DNA of 6,394 nt, taken from Candidatus Woesearchaeota archaeon. GTDB lineage: Archaea; Nanobdellota; Nanobdellia; Woesearchaeales; CG1-02-33-12. The DNA is taken from the NCBI GenBank assembly GCA_003561825.1, contig PWVO01000143.1, forward strand, positions 1 to 6,394. The letters are read 5' to 3'. The position numbers and the translations under genes were made by a program. A model generated the notes under the pieces. It did no database searches. It worked only from the letters and a program-made list of their open reading frames with translations, and was not told the origin of the DNA. Shown in pieces: positions 4,810 to 6,394 of this stretch. Each line of letters begins with the position of its first letter. Position 1 is the first letter of the stretch.

Positions 4810-4816
4810 GAGGTGA
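4810..4816 (+). promoter_or_regulatory. Shine-Dalgarno overlapping the nominal GTG start of the PerM-like gene
   Basis: GAGGTGA matches the 16S complement, but the conventional start GTG (4813) lies inside it. Projected onto AGGAGGTGA, the first A falls at 4808, so the in-frame ATC at 4822 is 14 bases away, the same spacing as for the CBS and NTase/HEPN genes. Confidence 0.5.
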
Positions 4817-5871
4817 AAAATATCAGCCAGCTGAAAAAAGACTTCCAGAAATACATTCTGCTAATATGCTTTGCATTAGCAGCCCTTTTGGCTTATCTTG
4901 TTGTAAGACCTTACCTGATAGTTATCCTCACAAGCATTATAATCGCTTACATATTTTATCCTGTTTATCTTTGGCTTTACCGGAAAGTAAAAGTAAAGAA
5001 CATCGCAGCACTGATAGTTCTTCTGATAGTTATCATTATTGTTGCTGTCCCGGTTTTTGTGATAGCAAACGCTCTTATAAGAGAGGTAACAAGCCTCTAT
5101 GTCAGCTACAGGCAGAGCATTGCCGAAGGCGCTCTTCTTGAAACAGGGGAAGTGAGCATCCTCGATACCATAAACATATACTTATCAGGGATTTTAAGCG
5201 AGGCATATATAGCAAGATCAGTGGAAAATTTTTCATCAGCAATAATCTCAAAAGTTTCAGGTTTTGTGATGTCAGTGCCGAAAATGCTTTTCAATTTCTT
5301 TATAGTGCTTTTCCTTGTTTTCTTTATGCTTAAAGACGGGCAACAAGCGCTTCTGAAACTCAAGGATTACCTTCCCCTGAAAAAAAATTACAATGAAAAA
5401 ATCTCGCACAAGCTGAGCAGCACAACCAGAGCAATAATATTCGGCCATTTCCTTACAGCTGTGATCCAGGGAATATGCGCGACTATCGGCTTTTACATCT
5501 TTGGCGTTACATCTCCATTGTTCTGGGGGCTTGTAACAACAGTAGCCTGCATGATACCATTTGTAGGGGCGCCGGTTGTATGGATACCATTAGGACTAGT
5601 ACGCATAATTACCGGCATAGCAGCATCCCATACACCAGACATCTTTATCGGGATAGGCATCCTGATTTACGGCGCAGTTGTAATCTCAACAATAGATGAC
5701 ATAGTAAAGCCGAAAATCATCGGAAGCCAGGCAAAGGTCCATCCTGCAGTAATCCTTATCGGAGTTTTGGGTGGGATATCACTTTTTGGTGTTATTGGGA
5801 TTGTTGCAGGGCCCCTTGTTCTTTCAGTATTTGCAGCATTTGCAGAGATATACAAAATGGAGACTGAATAA
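4813..5871 (+). CDS. AI-2E family (PerM/UPF0118-type) membrane transporter
   Basis: At 352 residues this matches the usual size of the family. Hydrophobic segments lie near 14-30, 33-50, 62-88, 148-172, 208-230, 233-268, 275-297 and 310-345, consistent with about eight membrane spans and a soluble region at about 90-145. Family landmarks are readable: FMLKDG (171-176), GHFLTAVIQG (211-220), IPFVGAP (248-254), the DD-x2-KP turn (D295-D296, K299-P300), and GGISLFGVIGIVAGP (320-334). Members export autoinducer-2 or act as ion antiporters or permeases; the substrate cannot be read from sequence. GTG at 4813 is the conventional start but overlaps the Shine-Dalgarno; ATC at 4822 is an alternative three residues in. 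The gene begins 9 bases after tRNA-Val and ends 2 bases before deoA, so it is probably expressed from the tRNA promoter and in one operon with AMP phosphorylase. A link to nucleoside or ribose-derivative transport is inference. Confidence 0.9.
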   Translation: MKNISQLKKDFQKYILLICFALAALLAYLVVRPYLIVILTSIIIAYIFYPVYLWLYRKVKVKNIAALIVLLIVIIIVAVPVFVIANALIREVTSLYVSYRQSIAEGALLETGEVSILDTINIYLSGILSEAYIARSVENFSSAIISKVSGFVMSVPKMLFNFFIVLFLVFFMLKDGQQALLKLKDYLPLKKNYNEKISHKLSSTTRAIIFGHFLTAVIQGICATIGFYIFGVTSPLFWGLVTTVACMIPFVGAPVVWIPLGLVRIITGIAASHTPDIFIGIGILIYGAVVISTIDDIVKPKIIGSQAKVHPAVILIGVLGGISLFGVIGIVAGPLVLSVFAAFAEIYKMETE

Positions 5872-5873
5872 AA

Positions 5874-6394
5874 ATGAAGCTTAAAGTATTAGACATAGAT
5901 GTAGCCACAGGCTTTCCGCTTATAGCAATAATAAATGAGTCAGACGCAAGAAAGCTTGACCTTCATTATGATGACAGGGTCAAGATAAAAAAAGGCAGCA
6001 AAAGCACTGTTGCGCTTATCAACATTTCAGAGTCATCTAAGACAGTGCCTCCTGGAAGAATAGGCTTCTGCGAAGAAGTTCTTGAGAAGCTCAATTCAAA
6101 ATCTGGCGACATAGTTGATGTAAGCCTTGCGCGCAAGCCATACTCAGTTAATCACATAAAGAAAAAGCTCAAAGGAGGCAGGCTTAATTATGATGAGATG
6201 CTTGAGATTGTTGAGGACATTATCAGAAACAAGCTGAGCAGTGTTGAGATAACTTATTTTGTATCAGCATGCTACCTTAATGAGCTTGACATGAAAGAGA
6301 CAATAGCACTCACAAAAGCAATGATAAACACAGGCCAGACACTCAAATTCAGGTCTTACCCTGTTGCTGACAAGCACTGCATAGGCGGAGTTGC
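5874..6394 (+). CDS. deoA: AMP phosphorylase, archaeal type (5' part, truncated by window edge)
   Basis: The first 173 codons are present. The enzyme cleaves AMP (and other NMPs) with phosphate to release the base and ribose-1,5-bisphosphate, the entry step of the archaeal NMP pathway that continues through ribose-1,5-bisphosphate isomerase to form III RuBisCO. Residues 1 to about 85 form the N-terminal domain that distinguishes archaeal AMP phosphorylase from thymidine phosphorylase. Residues about 95-160 match the helical domain of the nucleoside phosphorylase II family (GGRLNYDEML, VSACYLNELDM, LTKAMINTG). DKHCIGG at 166-172 is the start of the phosphate-binding loop, equivalent to DKHSTGG in thymidine phosphorylase. 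ATG lies 2 bases after the PerM-like stop; a weak GGAG (5859-5862) lies 11 bases upstream, inside the preceding gene, so translational coupling is likely. Full members are about 500 residues, so about two thirds lie outside the window. Thymidine phosphorylase proper is the less likely alternative. Confidence 0.93.
   Translation, partial: MKLKVLDIDVATGFPLIAIINESDARKLDLHYDDRVKIKKGSKSTVALINISESSKTVPPGRIGFCEEVLEKLNSKSGDIVDVSLARKPYSVNHIKKKLKGGRLNYDEMLEIVEDIIRNKLSSVEITYFVSACYLNELDMKETIALTKAMINTGQTLKFRSYPVADKHCIGGV

Noticed and set aside
4767..5141. Plus-strand open frame of 124 residues
   Set aside because: It starts inside tRNA-Val and overlaps the PerM-like gene in another frame. Its product is Cys/Ser/His-rich without a domain, and the PerM reading frame is clearly the real one.
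1..6394. CRISPR array, insertion sequence, attachment site or replication origin
   Set aside because: No regularly spaced repeats, transposase, terminal inverted repeats, integrase or direct repeat of a tRNA 3' end was seen.

Overview
The window looks archaeal. Two of its three tRNA genes carry very short introns that fit a canonical bulge-helix-bulge (BHB) splicing fold. AT-rich TATA boxes sit about 30-37 bases ahead of genes, and several ribosome-binding sites match the archaeal 16S tail (AGGAGG, GGTGAT). The last gene is an archaeal-type AMP phosphorylase. Strong use of ATA for isoleucine, Cys-containing surface-type proteins and nucleotide-scavenging enzymes suggest a DPANN-like archaeon (perhaps Woesearchaeota-like), but that placement is an impression and not proof.

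Layout. Positions 1-666 (minus strand) hold a complete gene of unknown function whose codon use differs from everything else in the window. A 288-base divergent intergenic region (667-954) carries a TATA box for each direction and a nested dyad between them. Positions 955-2820 encode a 621-residue protein that I read as a catalytically dead nucleotidyltransferase (NTase) domain, a second NTase domain with an intact core motif, a HEPN-like helical domain with an R-x4-H motif, possibly a second degenerate HEPN, and a C-terminal domain. A hairpin overlaps its stop codon. Positions 2907-3470 encode a small protein with two CBS domains and a C-terminal zinc-ribbon-like module.

From 3475 onward tRNA and protein genes alternate tightly on the plus strand: tRNA-Leu(TAA) with a 21-base intron, a secreted or membrane-anchored Cys-containing protein, tRNA-Thr(GGT) starting 5 bases after that stop, tRNA-Val(GAC) with a 15-base intron, an AI-2E/PerM-family membrane protein starting about 9 bases after the tRNA, and then the 5' part of AMP phosphorylase (deoA), which runs off the window. 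The spacing leaves no room for separate promoters at most of these joints. The mRNAs are therefore probably released from mixed tRNA-mRNA transcripts by tRNA end-processing enzymes.

Points most worth a second look: (i) the pseudo-NTase/NTase/HEPN fusion; (ii) two genes whose strong Shine-Dalgarno sequence sits the same distance (14 bases) from an in-frame isoleucine codon (ATA, ATC), while the only conventional start (GTG) overlaps the Shine-Dalgarno itself; (iii) the interleaved tRNA-mRNA arrangement; (iv) the minimal tRNA introns.
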